DNA of 64,000 nucleotides from an uncultured Prevotellaceae bacterium. GTDB taxonomy: Bacteria; Bacteroidota; Bacteroidia; Bacteroidales; Bacteroidaceae. Positions 8,293 through 17,543 of this stretch are shown piece after piece. Every line of letters begins with the position of its first letter. The first letter of the stretch is position 1. The notes under the pieces were generated by a model. That model was not told where the DNA came from. It was given only the letters and a program-made list of their open reading frames with translations, and searched no databases. The position numbers and the translations under genes are program-made. The stretch spans positions 62,001 through 126,000 of the forward strand of contig CADCIB010000004.1 in the NCBI GenBank assembly GCA_902801375.1. The letters are read 5' to 3'.

Positions 8293-9480
8293 ATGAACAC
8301 TAAGAAGTTTTTTGTATTGGCTACCGCTGCTATGTTATTGGCTTCCTGCGGAGGAAAACGTGGCGGAATGCCTAATTTCGGTGACAACGAGTACCCTGTG
8401 GTGACGGTAGAGTCGCAGAATTCGTCGACACAAACATCCTATCCTGCTACTATCAAAGGAGTTCAGGATGTTGAAATCCGACCGAAAGTGGCTGGCTTTA
8501 TCACCCGCGTCTGTGTGAAAGAAGGACAGGCGGTGGGGGCAGGACAGTTGCTCTTCGTCATCGACAATGAGACCTATCAGGCAGCTGTACGTCAGGCTCA
8601 GGCCTCTGTGAACACTGCAACTGCTCAATGCAACACGGCTAAGCTGACCATGGACAACAACCAGAAACTGTTCGATCAGAATGTCATTGGTGAGTATGAG
8701 CTGGAGGCTGCCAAAAATAGCTATGCCAGTGCTCAGGCTCAGCTGGCACAGGCTCGTGCCGTCTTGGCCTCCTCGAAAGAGACGCTGAGTTTCTGCTACG
8801 TGAAGAGCCCGTCAAGTGGCGTGGTGGGCAACCTGCCTTATAAGGTGGGAGCCATGGTTAGCTCGGCAAGTTCACCCGCTTTGACCACCGTGTCCAATAA
8901 CTCGGCAATGGAGGTTTACTTCTCAATGACGGAGAAGGATATGCTTGAACTGACAAAGACTTCTGGCTCGGCTAATGCCGCCATCGCACAGATGCCTCCC
9001 GTAAAACTGATGTTGGCCGACGGTACCATCTATGGGCATGAGGGACATGTGTCGAAAGCCAGCGGCGTGATCGACCCAGCTACTGGTTCGGTACAGCTAA
9101 TCGCTCATTTCGCCAACCCTGAGCGTCTGCTCAAGAGCGGGGGCAGCGGCAATATCGTAATGACAAGAGACAGTCGTTCTGCCATCATCATTCCGCAGTC
9201 GGTGGTGGCTGAAGTTCAGAACAAAAAGTTCGTCTACGTAGTAGGAAAAGACAATAAGGTGAAGTACACGGAAATCTCCGTCAGTCCGCATAACGATGGC
9301 AATACTTATGTTGTCACCGATGGCCTGAAGGTGGGCGACCGATATGTGACCAATGGCATCACAAAGCTCACCGACGGCATGGAGATCGTACCCATCACCC
9401 CTGAACGCTATCAGCAGAAAATTCAGGAACAGGCTAAAGCAATGAGCGCTGGCGACATCGTGGGGGCCATGAAGAATTAA
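8293..9480 (+). CDS. RND efflux periplasmic adaptor (AcrA/MexA, HlyD family), lipoprotein
   Basis: 395 residues. The N-terminus is a lipoprotein signal: hydrophobic stretch then LLASC at residue 18, which would be lipidated. Order of parts: barrel-sandwich half (IRPKVAGFITRVCVKEGQAV), alpha-hairpin rich in A and Q (about residues 98-158), second lipoyl half (FCYVKSPSSGVVGNLPYKVG), beta-barrel and membrane-proximal domain to GLKVGDRYVTNGITKLTDG. This is the membrane-fusion protein that links the inner-membrane pump to the outer-membrane channel. It is the first gene of a complete tripartite operon. Substrates cannot be inferred from the sequence. Confidence 0.95.
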   Translation: MNTKKFFVLATAAMLLASCGGKRGGMPNFGDNEYPVVTVESQNSSTQTSYPATIKGVQDVEIRPKVAGFITRVCVKEGQAVGAGQLLFVIDNETYQAAVRQAQASVNTATAQCNTAKLTMDNNQKLFDQNVIGEYELEAAKNSYASAQAQLAQARAVLASSKETLSFCYVKSPSSGVVGNLPYKVGAMVSSASSPALTTVSNNSAMEVYFSMTEKDMLELTKTSGSANAAIAQMPPVKLMLADGTIYGHEGHVSKASGVIDPATGSVQLIAHFANPERLLKSGGSGNIVMTRDSRSAIIIPQSVVAEVQNKKFVYVVGKDNKVKYTEISVSPHNDGNTYVVTDGLKVGDRYVTNGITKLTDGMEIVPITPERYQQKIQEQAKAMSAGDIVGAMKN

Positions 9481-9557
9481 ACCCCATTCATGGTTTGAAT
9501 ATTTCTCAAATCAAGAAAACAAGCAACTAACAGTAAATTGTCAAATAGAACAAAAGT

Positions 9558-12500
9558 ATGACTTTTACAAACTTTATCAAACGTCCGGTGCTCTCGACGG
9601 TGATCTCTATTGTCATCGTGCTTTTGGGTGTCATCGGATTGGTTTCGCTGCCTATAGAACAGTATCCTGATATAGCACCTCCTACTGTCGTGGTGTGGAC
9701 CAGCTATCCAGGTGCCGATGCAGAGACCGTGAAGAATTCAGTCATCACACCGCTCGAAGAGAGTATCAACGGTGTGGAGGGCATGGACTATATCTCGTCG
9801 AGCTCCTCGTCTGGCTCGGCAAGCATCAACGTGTTGTTCCGTCAGGGCATGAACCCCGACATGTGTGCCGTCAATGTTCAGAACCGAGTGCAGCAGGCTT
9901 TGGCGCTGCTGCCTGCTGAGGTGACACGTATCGGTGTGACGGTGATGAAACGACAGACCTCGCAGGTCATGATGTTCACCCTGACGAGTGACGGCCGCTA
10001 CGATGACGAGTTTCTGACCAACTACAACAACATCAACATCATTCCAGCCATCAAGCGTATCCAGGGAGTCGGCGACGTGCAGAGCCCTGGTATGAAGAGC
10101 TATTCGATGCGCATTTGGCTGCGCCCCGACATCATGAAACAATATGGATTGATGCCAAGCGATGTGGCTGGCGTACTGGCCGAACAGAACATCGAGGCAG
10201 CACCGGGTTCTTTTGGTGAGCAGAGCGATGTGGCTTATGAATATGCAATGCGCTACACAGGCCGTCTGAAGTCGGCCGAGGAGTTTGGCAACATCATCAT
10301 CCAAAGCAATGCTGACGGTACAACGTTGAAACTGAAGGATGTGGCGCGTATTGAGTTGGGCGGGCAGACCTACTCGGTGTCAATGAAGAACAACAATATC
10401 CCGTCGGTGATGGGTATGGTGCAGCAAATCGCTGGCTCCAACGCCAATGAGATTGCCAAGCAGGTGAAGGCCGAGCTGGAAGAGCAGGCAAAACTCTTCC
10501 CGCCGGGCATGACCTACAAGATCAACTACGACGTCACGGAGTTCCTCTATGCTTCTATCGAGGAGGTGGTGTTCACGCTGCTGTTCACCCTCATTCTGGT
10601 GTTCCTCGTCATCTACATCTTTCTGCAAGACTGGCGCAGCACACTCATCCCGCTTATCGCTGTGCCCGTTTCGCTGATTGGTACATTCTTCTTCCTGAGC
10701 GTCTTTGGTTTTTCCATCAACTTGCTCACGCTATCTGCTTTGCTCTTGGCAATCGCCATTGTGGTAGACGATGCCATTGTGGTGGTTGAGGCCGTTCATG
10801 CTAAGCTCGATCAGGGCTATAAGTCGACGCTGACGGCTTCTATCGATGCAATGAACGAGATTTCTGGCGCTATTATCTCAATTACTTTGGTGATGGCTTC
10901 AGTGTTCATTCCCGTGTCGTTTATCGGTGGCACCAGTGGTACATTCTATCGCGAATTTGGTGTGACGATGGCTGTCAGCATCTTCATATCGGCTTTGAAC
11001 GCGTTGACGCTTTCGCCTGCTTTGTGTGCCATCTTCCTGAAGCCGCACGATAAAGAAGGTCATGAAGTGAAGATGTCACGCATCGACCGTTTCCATGCTG
11101 CATTCAATGGGGCCTACGACGGCATCCTGAACAAGTACAAGAAGAGCATGGAGAAGTATGTGCGCCGACCGATGCTCATCGGCATAGCCGTAGTGGTTGG
11201 TATCGTTGTGTTGGTGGCAACATTGTTGACCACAAAAACGGGTCTGGTGCCCGACGAGGATACGGGTACGGTGTTCTGTACTGTCTCAATGCCGCCGGCC
11301 ACTTCTGTAGCCCGCACGCGTCAGGTAATTAATGAGGTGGACAGCATCTTGGCAGCCGACCCCGCCATTCTGAGCCGAGAGCAAATCCAGGGCTACAATT
11401 TCATTGCAGGCGCCGGCTCAGACCAGGCAACGTTCATCCTGAAGCTGAAACCTTTCGAAGAGCGTCAGAAAGGCTTTTGGTGGAAACTCTCTGGACTGTG
11501 GCAGGGCGACGGCATCTACCGTTTCTTCCTCAATCCTTATGAGTCAACGGGGGTCATCGCACAGATATTCCTCAAGACCGCACATATCAAGGATGCCAAG
11601 ATTCTGGCATTTGCTCCGCCGATGATTCCAGGATTCTCGGCCAACAGTGGTGTGTCGTTGGTGATGCAGGACCGCACAGGTGGTTCGCTCAACAAGTTCT
11701 TCGAAGTCGTCACCGACTATATCGCAGAACTGAACAAACGGCCTGAATTCCAGATGGCCCAGACTTCCTACAACCCGAATTATCCGCAGTATATGATTCA
11801 TGTGGATGTCGCCAAGTGTAAGCAAAGTGGCATATCGCCCTCTACCATCCTTACCACATTGCAGGGTTACTATGGCGGTCTGTATGCTTCCAACTTTAAC
11901 GCCTACGGAAAATTGTTCCGTGTGATGGTGCAGGGTTCACCAGAGACCAGTATGACGCCAGAGTCGCTCAACAGCGTCTATGTGCGCACACCGGCAGGTA
12001 TGGCTCCTATCTTGGAGTATTGCCAGCTGGAGCGTGTCTATGGTCCCTCAAACATCAACCGCTTCAATCTGTTCACCTCCATCAACGTGACAGCGACCGT
12101 GGCCAGTGGCTATTCCACTGGTGAGGCCATCAAGGCTGCTCAGGAGGTTGCTGACGATATGCTCCCCACAGGCTATACCTACGACTATCAGGGACTGACG
12201 CGTGAAGAGGCCAAAGCATCCAACACCACGGGCATCATCTTCGTGCTCTGCTTCATCTTTATCTACCTGATCTTGTCGGCACAGTATGAGTCGTACATCC
12301 TGCCGTTGGCTGTGGTGCTTTCTGTACCTTTCGGACTGGCTGGCTGCTTCTTGTTCACGAAACTCTTTGGTCATGCTAACGACATATATATGCAGATATC
12401 GCTCATCATGCTGATAGGATTGTTGGCCAAAAATGCCATCCTCATCGTTCAGTTTGCTTTGGAGCGCCGACATCTTGGAATGGGTATCTCATGGTCTGCC

Positions 12501-12812
12501 GTGCTGGGTGCTGCTGCCCGTCTGCGTCCTATTCTGATGACCTCGTTGGCAATGATCATTGGTCTGTTGCCACTGATGTTTGCTTCGGGTGTGGGCAAGA
12601 ACGGCAACCAGACGCTGGGTGCTGCCGCCGTAGGCGGTATGCTCATCGGTACGCTCTGCCAAATCTTTGTCGTTCCTACGCTTTTTGTCATCTTCCAGAG
12701 CTTGCAGGAGAAGATTTCGCCCATCAAGTTCGAAGAGGAAGAGAATAAGGAAATCACTGCTGAACTGAAGCAGTATGCCCATCGGCCTGTAGAGTATAAG
12801 GTGGAAGAGTAG
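9558..12812 (+). CDS. RND multidrug efflux pump, inner-membrane transporter (HAE1/AcrB family)
   Basis: 1084 residues, the usual length for AcrB/MexB. It opens with FIKRPVLSTVISIVIVLLG (TM1), followed by a large periplasmic porter loop with EQYPDIAPPTVVVWTSYPGA. In TM4 the proton-relay pair is present in AIVVDDAIVVVE. A second TM bundle ends with the conserved LLAKNAILIVQFA and AARLRPILMTSLAMIIGLLP segments. The enzyme exports hydrophobic or amphiphilic compounds using the proton gradient as a trimer. The gene starts 77 bp after the adaptor and is followed 56 bp later by the outer-membrane factor. Confidence 0.96.
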   Translation: MTFTNFIKRPVLSTVISIVIVLLGVIGLVSLPIEQYPDIAPPTVVVWTSYPGADAETVKNSVITPLEESINGVEGMDYISSSSSSGSASINVLFRQGMNPDMCAVNVQNRVQQALALLPAEVTRIGVTVMKRQTSQVMMFTLTSDGRYDDEFLTNYNNINIIPAIKRIQGVGDVQSPGMKSYSMRIWLRPDIMKQYGLMPSDVAGVLAEQNIEAAPGSFGEQSDVAYEYAMRYTGRLKSAEEFGNIIIQSNADGTTLKLKDVARIELGGQTYSVSMKNNNIPSVMGMVQQIAGSNANEIAKQVKAELEEQAKLFPPGMTYKINYDVTEFLYASIEEVVFTLLFTLILVFLVIYIFLQDWRSTLIPLIAVPVSLIGTFFFLSVFGFSINLLTLSALLLAIAIVVDDAIVVVEAVHAKLDQGYKSTLTASIDAMNEISGAIISITLVMASVFIPVSFIGGTSGTFYREFGVTMAVSIFISALNALTLSPALCAIFLKPHDKEGHEVKMSRIDRFHAAFNGAYDGILNKYKKSMEKYVRRPMLIGIAVVVGIVVLVATLLTTKTGLVPDEDTGTVFCTVSMPPATSVARTRQVINEVDSILAADPAILSREQIQGYNFIAGAGSDQATFILKLKPFEERQKGFWWKLSGLWQGDGIYRFFLNPYESTGVIAQIFLKTAHIKDAKILAFAPPMIPGFSANSGVSLVMQDRTGGSLNKFFEVVTDYIAELNKRPEFQMAQTSYNPNYPQYMIHVDVAKCKQSGISPSTILTTLQGYYGGLYASNFNAYGKLFRVMVQGSPETSMTPESLNSVYVRTPAGMAPILEYCQLERVYGPSNINRFNLFTSINVTATVASGYSTGEAIKAAQEVADDMLPTGYTYDYQGLTREEAKASNTTGIIFVLCFIFIYLILSAQYESYILPLAVVLSVPFGLAGCFLFTKLFGHANDIYMQISLIMLIGLLAKNAILIVQFALERRHLGMGISWSAVLGAAARLRPILMTSLAMIIGLLPLMFASGVGKNGNQTLGAAAVGGMLIGTLCQIFVVPTLFVIFQSLQEKISPIKFEEEENKEITAELKQYAHRPVEYKVEE

Positions 12813-12868
12813 CCCCTCTGTAGCATCTGTTGTGACTATAGCATCCATCGCTAATATAAATCACTGAA

Positions 12869-14248
12869 ATGAAAAAAACAATAGCAACCCTGGTCCTTGC
12901 AGCTGCGCTGATGAACAGCTGCGGACTTTATACGAAATATGAACGTCCCGAGGTGAACACCAACGGGCTGGTGCGTGACCCATTGAGCCTGACCGATACG
13001 TTGCAGGTGAACACCGACGAGAACTTTGGAAATATGCCCTGGCGCAGCGTCTTCACTGACCCGCAACTGCAGGCTCTTATCGAGCAGGGATTAGCTAATA
13101 ATGCCGACCTACTCAATGCTGCGCTCAATGTGAAGATGATGGAAGAGCAACTGAAGGTGGCCAAATTGGCCTTCATACCTGGTTTTTCGTTTTCTCCACA
13201 GGGTACCATCTCGTCGTGGGATGGTGGCAAAGCGACGAAGTCATACTCGCTGCCCGTCACCGCCTCGTGGAATGTGGATCTCTTCGGCAACCTCCTCAAT
13301 GTGAAGCGTAGTGCGCAGATGAGTCTGCTGGCCACAAAAGACTATCAGGTGGCCGTGAAGACCAATATCATTAGCGGTATTGCCAACCTATACTACACTC
13401 TGCTGATGCTCGACCGTCAGCTGTCCATTGTCAATGACATGAGCCAGCTGACCAAGGACACTTGGGAGAAAATGAAGATAATGAAAGAGTCGCGCATTGG
13501 CTACCGCTCTACTGCGGTTCAGAGTGCTGAAGCCAACTACTATTCGGTAGAAGCACAGAAGGCCGACCTGAAACGGCAGATACGCGAGATGGAAAACTCG
13601 CTTTCGCTGCTCATCGGACAGCCCGCTCAGACAATTGTCCGTTCTACCATTGAGCAGCAGTCGCTGCCACAGAACCTCGCTACGGGCGTGGGGCTTCAAA
13701 TGCTTACCAATAGAGCAGATGTGCATGCTGCGGAAATGAAACTTGCCAGCTGCTTCTACGACATCAATACTGCTCGAAGCCGCTTCTATCCTAGCATCAC
13801 CATTTCCGCTACGGGAGCTTTCACCAACAACAACGGATTGGTGAATCCCGGCAAGATGCTGCTCTCGGCTGTAGGTTCGCTGGTGCAGCCCATCTTCCAG
13901 CATGGACAGATTGTGGCAGGACTGAAAGTGGCCAAGATGCAATACGAACAGGCATTCAACTCATGGCAGCAGTCTATTCTGAGTGCCGGCAGTGAAGTGA
14001 GCAATGCTTTGGTGCTTTATAACTCGTCGGACGAAAAGAGCCAGATTGAGGCTCGTCAGATCGAGGTGCTGAAGAAGAATGTGGAAGACACTAAGGCTCT
14101 GATGGCTTCTTCTGGCAGCACCTATCTCGAAGTGATTCAGGCACAGAGTTCCTTACTCAATGCACAACTCTCGAAAGTGGCCGACGACTTCTACAAGATG
14201 CAGGCCGTGGTGAACCTCTATCAGGCTCTTGGCGGCGGTGCAGAATAA
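12869..14248 (+). CDS. Outer-membrane efflux lipoprotein (TolC/OprM, NodT type)
   Basis: 459 residues. The signal ends with LMNSC, and Cys18 is the probable lipid anchor, as in OprM. Two repeats of the outer-membrane-efflux fold follow, with long Ala/Gln-rich coiled helices (for example KVAKLAFIPGFSFSPQG and SRFYPSITISATG, the paired FIPG/FYPS turns of the family). It forms the trimeric outer-membrane duct for the RND pump encoded just upstream. Stop and the next start are 45 bp apart. Confidence 0.93.
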   Translation: MKKTIATLVLAAALMNSCGLYTKYERPEVNTNGLVRDPLSLTDTLQVNTDENFGNMPWRSVFTDPQLQALIEQGLANNADLLNAALNVKMMEEQLKVAKLAFIPGFSFSPQGTISSWDGGKATKSYSLPVTASWNVDLFGNLLNVKRSAQMSLLATKDYQVAVKTNIISGIANLYYTLLMLDRQLSIVNDMSQLTKDTWEKMKIMKESRIGYRSTAVQSAEANYYSVEAQKADLKRQIREMENSLSLLIGQPAQTIVRSTIEQQSLPQNLATGVGLQMLTNRADVHAAEMKLASCFYDINTARSRFYPSITISATGAFTNNNGLVNPGKMLLSAVGSLVQPIFQHGQIVAGLKVAKMQYEQAFNSWQQSILSAGSEVSNALVLYNSSDEKSQIEARQIEVLKKNVEDTKALMASSGSTYLEVIQAQSSLLNAQLSKVADDFYKMQAVVNLYQALGGGAE

Positions 14249-14293
14249 ACAGAGACAACAGACCAATAATAATCCGTAGAATAATTCAAAGCA

Positions 14294-15073
14294 ATGAGCG
14301 ATATTAGTCCAAAAGCCGAAATCGACCCCAGGGCGAAAATCGGCGACAACTGTAAGATATTCCCGTTCGTCTATATAGAAGGCGATGTGGAGATTGGCGA
14401 TGGGTGCATCATCTTCCCCTTCGTTTCCATCCTCAACGGTACGCGCATGGGCGGTCATAACAAGATTCACCAAGGGTCGGTCATCGGAGCTCTGCCGCAG
14501 GACTTCGACTTCAAAGGTGAAAAGTCGGAGTGCATCATAGGCCACAACAACATCATCCGCGAGAATGTGGTCATCAATCGTGCTACTCACTATGGTGGTA
14601 AGACCATCATTGGCAATGCTAACTTCCTCATGGAAGGCACCCACATCTCTCACGATGTGTGTGTCGGCGACCAGTGCGTATTTGGTTACGGCACTAAGAT
14701 AGCCGGCGATTGCGAGATAGGCAACGGTGTCATCTTCTCTTCGTCAGTCATTGAGAATGCTGGAACAAGAGTAGGGGAAGGTTCTATGATTCAAGCCGGC
14801 ACCACCTTCTCGAAAGATGTGCCTCCTTACATTGTCGTAGGAGGTGTCCCGGTGGCTTATGGTGGTGTCAACAAGACTATGTGTGCGGCCTATGGCATCG
14901 ACGAGAAAACCATCAAACACCTGACCAATGCCTACCGTTTGGTGTTTCTTGGTCAGACCAGCGTGTTCGATGCCATCAACCAGATTAAGAGCCAGATTGC
15001 TGACAGTCCAGAGATTAAGAACGTTATTCGTTTCTTGGAATCAACGGAAAAAGGCATTGTCACCAAACTCTGA
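14294..15073 (+). CDS. LpxA-like acyl-ACP--UDP-GlcNAc O-acyltransferase
   Basis: 259 residues, the length of LpxA. The first 185 residues are hexapeptide repeats of a left-handed beta-helix (AEIDPRAKIGDNCKI, VEIGDGCII, GVIFSSSVIENAG), followed by a helical C-terminal domain (DEKTIKHLTNAYRLVF) as in LpxA. The catalytic region is conserved in THISHD, with His120 matching E. coli His125. However the usual HQF motif after the helix is replaced by IENAG, and the position of E. coli His144 is Asp139. LpxA transfers a 3-hydroxyacyl chain to UDP-GlcNAc in lipid A synthesis. Its place at the end of the RND operon rather than in an lpxD/lpxC cluster suggests a second or diverged paralogue. Confidence 0.75.
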   Translation: MSDISPKAEIDPRAKIGDNCKIFPFVYIEGDVEIGDGCIIFPFVSILNGTRMGGHNKIHQGSVIGALPQDFDFKGEKSECIIGHNNIIRENVVINRATHYGGKTIIGNANFLMEGTHISHDVCVGDQCVFGYGTKIAGDCEIGNGVIFSSSVIENAGTRVGEGSMIQAGTTFSKDVPPYIVVGGVPVAYGGVNKTMCAAYGIDEKTIKHLTNAYRLVFLGQTSVFDAINQIKSQIADSPEIKNVIRFLESTEKGIVTKL

Positions 15074-15086
15074 AAGCTAAATGATG

Positions 15087-15129
15087 GGGTGGGGGCTGCC
15101 GTCAGTCACGACGGGCAGACCGCTCACCC
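15087..15129 (+). other. Structured 3' UTR hairpin downstream of the LpxA-like gene
   Basis: GGGTG (15087-15091) pairs with CACCC (15125-15129) and encloses CTGCC/GGCAG and CGTC/GACG arms around AGTCAC. No T-run follows directly. The true terminator is the next hairpin 6 bp later. Role unknown. Confidence 0.45.
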
Positions 15130-15134
15130 ACTAT

Positions 15135-15182
15135 ACGTTTCGTAGATTTCCCGCAATAGGAATGTTACGAAACGTTTTTTTT
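15135..15182 (+). terminator. Rho-independent terminator of the RND/LpxA-like operon
   Basis: ACGTTTCGTA (15135-15144) pairs perfectly with TACGAAACGT (15166-15175), a 10-bp stem followed by a run of eight T at 15175-15182. Strong canonical terminator. Confidence 0.88.
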
Positions 15183-15203
15183 GTTTATTATTGTAAAACG
15201 CTT

Positions 15204-15234
15204 TTTGCTATGTGAAATATAATGTGTAATTTTG
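15204..15234 (+). promoter_or_regulatory. Promoter of the methylmalonyl-CoA operon
   Basis: TTTG at 15204-15207, 19-bp spacer, TAATTTTG at 15227-15234: a full match to the Bacteroidetes consensus. The leader to ATG 15342 is about 100 nt, A/T-rich in its last 50 nt. Confidence 0.8.
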
Positions 15235-15341
15235 CACCAATGTTTAGTTATGCGGTTGGCCGAGGGTGTTCGGCCGAGGCAATAGAAGGAAAAAAAATCA
15301 AGTTATAACTTTTATATCAAACTTTTTAATTTTTTATAGCA

Positions 15342-15755
15342 ATGAAAATTTCTCATATTGAGCATTTAGGAATTGCAGTGCAGAGCATTGAAGAGGCACT
15401 GCCGTATTTCAAAGACGTACTCGGACTGGAGTGCTACGCCGTGGAAGTAGTAGAGGACCAGAAAGTGAAGACCGCCTTCCTGAAGTGCGGTGAGGTGAAG
15501 CTTGAGCTTCTTGAGCCGACATCACCCGAGAGCACCATTCAGAAGTGGCTCGACAAAGGCAACAAAGGTGTGCACCACGTGGCTTTCTGCATCGAAGATG
15601 GTGTGGCCAATGCATTGGCTGAAGTCAGCGAAAAGGGCGTGCGTCTCATCGACCAGGCTCCACGCAAGGGTGCCGAGGGACTGAACATCGCCTTCCTCCA
15701 TCCAAAATCAACCTGTGGTATTCTGACTGAGCTTTGCGAACATCCGGAGAAATAA
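15342..15755 (+). CDS. mce: Methylmalonyl-CoA epimerase
   Basis: 137 residues of the glyoxalase/VOC fold. The metal-binding signature of the family is visible: HLGIAV near the N-terminus (His8), the middle KLELLEP (Glu), HHVAF (His) and the late LTELCE glutamate. The enzyme interconverts (2R)- and (2S)-methylmalonyl-CoA in the succinate-propionate pathway, which Prevotella and Bacteroides use to make propionate. It is the first gene of an operon with the carboxyltransferase and biotin carrier; the next start is 29 bp after its stop. Confidence 0.93.
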   Translation: MKISHIEHLGIAVQSIEEALPYFKDVLGLECYAVEVVEDQKVKTAFLKCGEVKLELLEPTSPESTIQKWLDKGNKGVHHVAFCIEDGVANALAEVSEKGVRLIDQAPRKGAEGLNIAFLHPKSTCGILTELCEHPEK

Positions 15756-15784
15756 AAATAGTAAACAACAAAATAGATAAAAAG

Positions 15785-17338
15785 ATGTCTAAGCAATTAG
15801 AAAAGATTAAGAATCTTATTGCCAAGCGCGAGCAGGCTCGTCTTGGTGGTGGTGAGAAAGCCATTGAAAAGCAGCACGCACGTGGTAAATATACAGCCCG
15901 GGAGCGCATCGACATGCTGCTCGATGAGGGCAGTTTCGAGGAAGTGGACATGTTTAAGCTCCACCGCTGCTCCAACTTCGGCATGGAGAAGAAACAGTTC
16001 CTTGGCGACGGTGTGGTGGCCGGTTCTGGTACCATCAATGGTCGCTTGGTTTATGTCTTCGCACAGGACTTCACCGTGAATGGCGGCTCGCTCTCCGAGA
16101 CGATGGCTGAGAAGATTTGCAAGGTGATGGATCTTGGTATGAAGATGGGTGCTCCCGTCATCGGTATCAACGACTCGGGCGGTGCTCGTATCCAGGAAGC
16201 CGTGAACGCATTGGCAGGTTACGCAGAAATCTTTGAGCGTAACATTCTGGCTAGCGGCGTCATCCCGCAGATCTCTGGTATCTTCGGCCCCTGCGCTGGT
16301 GGTGCTGTTTACTCTCCCGCATTGACCGACTTCACGCTGATGATGGAGAATACATCTTACATGTTCCTCACAGGTCCCGCTGTGGTGAAGACCGTGACGG
16401 GCGAGGACGTGACACAGGAAACCCTCGGCGGTGCAAGCGTACACGCTTCGAAGAGCGGTGTCACCCACTTCACGGCTAAGACCGAGGAGGAGGCATTGGA
16501 GATGATCAAGAAGCTGCTTAGCTATATCCCGCAGAACAACATGGAAGAGGCTCCCCGTGTGGAGTGCACAGACCCCATCAACCGTATGGAGGACTCTCTC
16601 AACGAGATTCTGCCCGACGATCCCAACAAGGCTTACGACATGTACAAGGTCATCTCGGCCATCACCGACAACGGTGAGTTCTTCGAGGTGCAGCCTAAGT
16701 TTGCCAAGAACATTATCGTTGGTTTCGCCCGTTTCAACGGACAGAGCGTTGGTATCGTGGCCAACCAGCCCGCAGCCTATGCTGGTGTGCTCGATGTGAA
16801 TGCCTCACGTAAGGGTGCACGCTTCGTACGTTTCTGCGATGCCTTCAACATTCCTATCGTCACGCTCGTCGACGTGCCGGGATTCCTGCCGGGTACAGGT
16901 CAGGAGTACAACGCCGTCATCCTGCACGGAGCCCAGTTGCTCTATGCTTTCGGTGAAGCTACCGTTCCCAAGGTGACCGTCACTCTGCGTAAGAGCTATG
17001 GCGGCAGCCACATCGTGATGGGCTGTAAGCAGCTCCGCACCGACATCAACTACGCGTGGCCCAACGCTGAGATCGCAGTGATGGGTGCATCGGGTGCAGT
17101 TGCTGTGCTCTATGCCAAGGAAGCCAAGAACCACGAAGACCCGAAGCAGTTCCTCGCCGAGAAGGAAGAGGAGTATGTGGAGCTCTTCCAGAACCCCTAT
17201 CAGGCTGCGAAGTACGGCTACATCGACGATGTCATCGAGCCGCGCAACACGCGTTTCCGCATCTGCCGCGCATTGGCACAGCTCGCCACCAAGCGTGAGT
17301 CCCTGCCCGCCAAGAAGCATGGTAACATTCCTATGTAA
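15785..17338 (+). CDS. mmdA: Methylmalonyl-CoA/propionyl-CoA carboxyltransferase subunit (MmdA type)
   Basis: 517 residues from ATG 15785. An upstream in-frame start at 15734 would lie inside mce and is rejected. Both carboxyltransferase half-domains are present, with the oxyanion-hole glycines in [10 protein letters not shown] and [12 protein letters not shown], and [12 protein letters not shown] in the second half. The subunit moves CO2 between methylmalonyl-CoA and biotin. Family members work either in a decarboxylase sodium pump or in propionyl-CoA carboxylase. Here it sits with an epimerase and a separate biotin carrier, pointing to the succinate-propionate route. The C-terminal tail (AKKHGNIPM) is typical of the subunit. 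Confidence 0.93.
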   Translation: MSKQLEKIKNLIAKREQARLGGGEKAIEKQHARGKYTARERIDMLLDEGSFEEVDMFKLHRCSNFGMEKKQFLGDGVVAGSGTINGRLVYVFAQDFTVNGGSLSETMAEKICKVMDLGMKMGAPVIGINDSGGARIQEAVNALAGYAEIFERNILASGVIPQISGIFGPCAGGAVYSPALTDFTLMMENTSYMFLTGPAVVKTVTGEDVTQETLGGASVHASKSGVTHFTAKTEEEALEMIKKLLSYIPQNNMEEAPRVECTDPINRMEDSLNEILPDDPNKAYDMYKVISAITDNGEFFEVQPKFAKNIIVGFARFNGQSVGIVANQPAAYAGVLDVNASRKGARFVRFCDAFNIPIVTLVDVPGFLPGTGQEYNAVILHGAQLLYAFGEATVPKVTVTLRKSYGGSHIVMGCKQLRTDINYAWPNAEIAVMGASGAVAVLYAKEAKNHEDPKQFLAEKEEEYVELFQNPYQAAKYGYIDDVIEPRNTRFRICRALAQLATKRESLPAKKHGNIPM

Positions 17339-17344
17339 TCAATA

Positions 17345-17515
17345 ATGTCAACGACTATGGCAAACAAGAATAACGAAGTGTATGCCGCCATCGCCTTGGC
17401 TTTGCATGAGTTCCAGGGTAACAATGTGCACGATGTCGAGACTGGTATCATCACCATTCATGGTCATCACACCGACTGGGCTTCGCGCATGCTGACAATG
17501 ACGGCTCACCCATAA
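17345..17515 (+). CDS. Small OadG/MmdD-tail-like subunit without a membrane anchor
   Basis: A 56-residue frame begins at ATG 17345 (or ATG 17357) and stops at 17513-17515, between the carboxyltransferase and biotin-carrier genes. Readable segments are NNEVYAAIALALHEF, NNVHDVETGIITIHG and TDWASRMLTMTAHP. These resemble the cytosolic C-terminal tail of the gamma/delta subunit of decarboxylase sodium pumps, where an EVAAAIAxAL helix is followed by a short ESG-IxTI and WxS strand. Classical OadG proteins carry an N-terminal transmembrane helix, which is absent here. It probably holds the enzyme complex together (inference). It is short enough to be skipped by ORF callers. Confidence 0.7.
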   Translation: MSTTMANKNNEVYAAIALALHEFQGNNVHDVETGIITIHGHHTDWASRMLTMTAHP

Positions 17516-17543
17516 TCCAACATCATAAAAGAAAAACATCAGT

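Noticed and set aside
15734-15784. Earlier start of the carboxyltransferase frame
   Set aside because: It overlaps the mce coding end; ATG 15785 matches the known N-terminus of the family.
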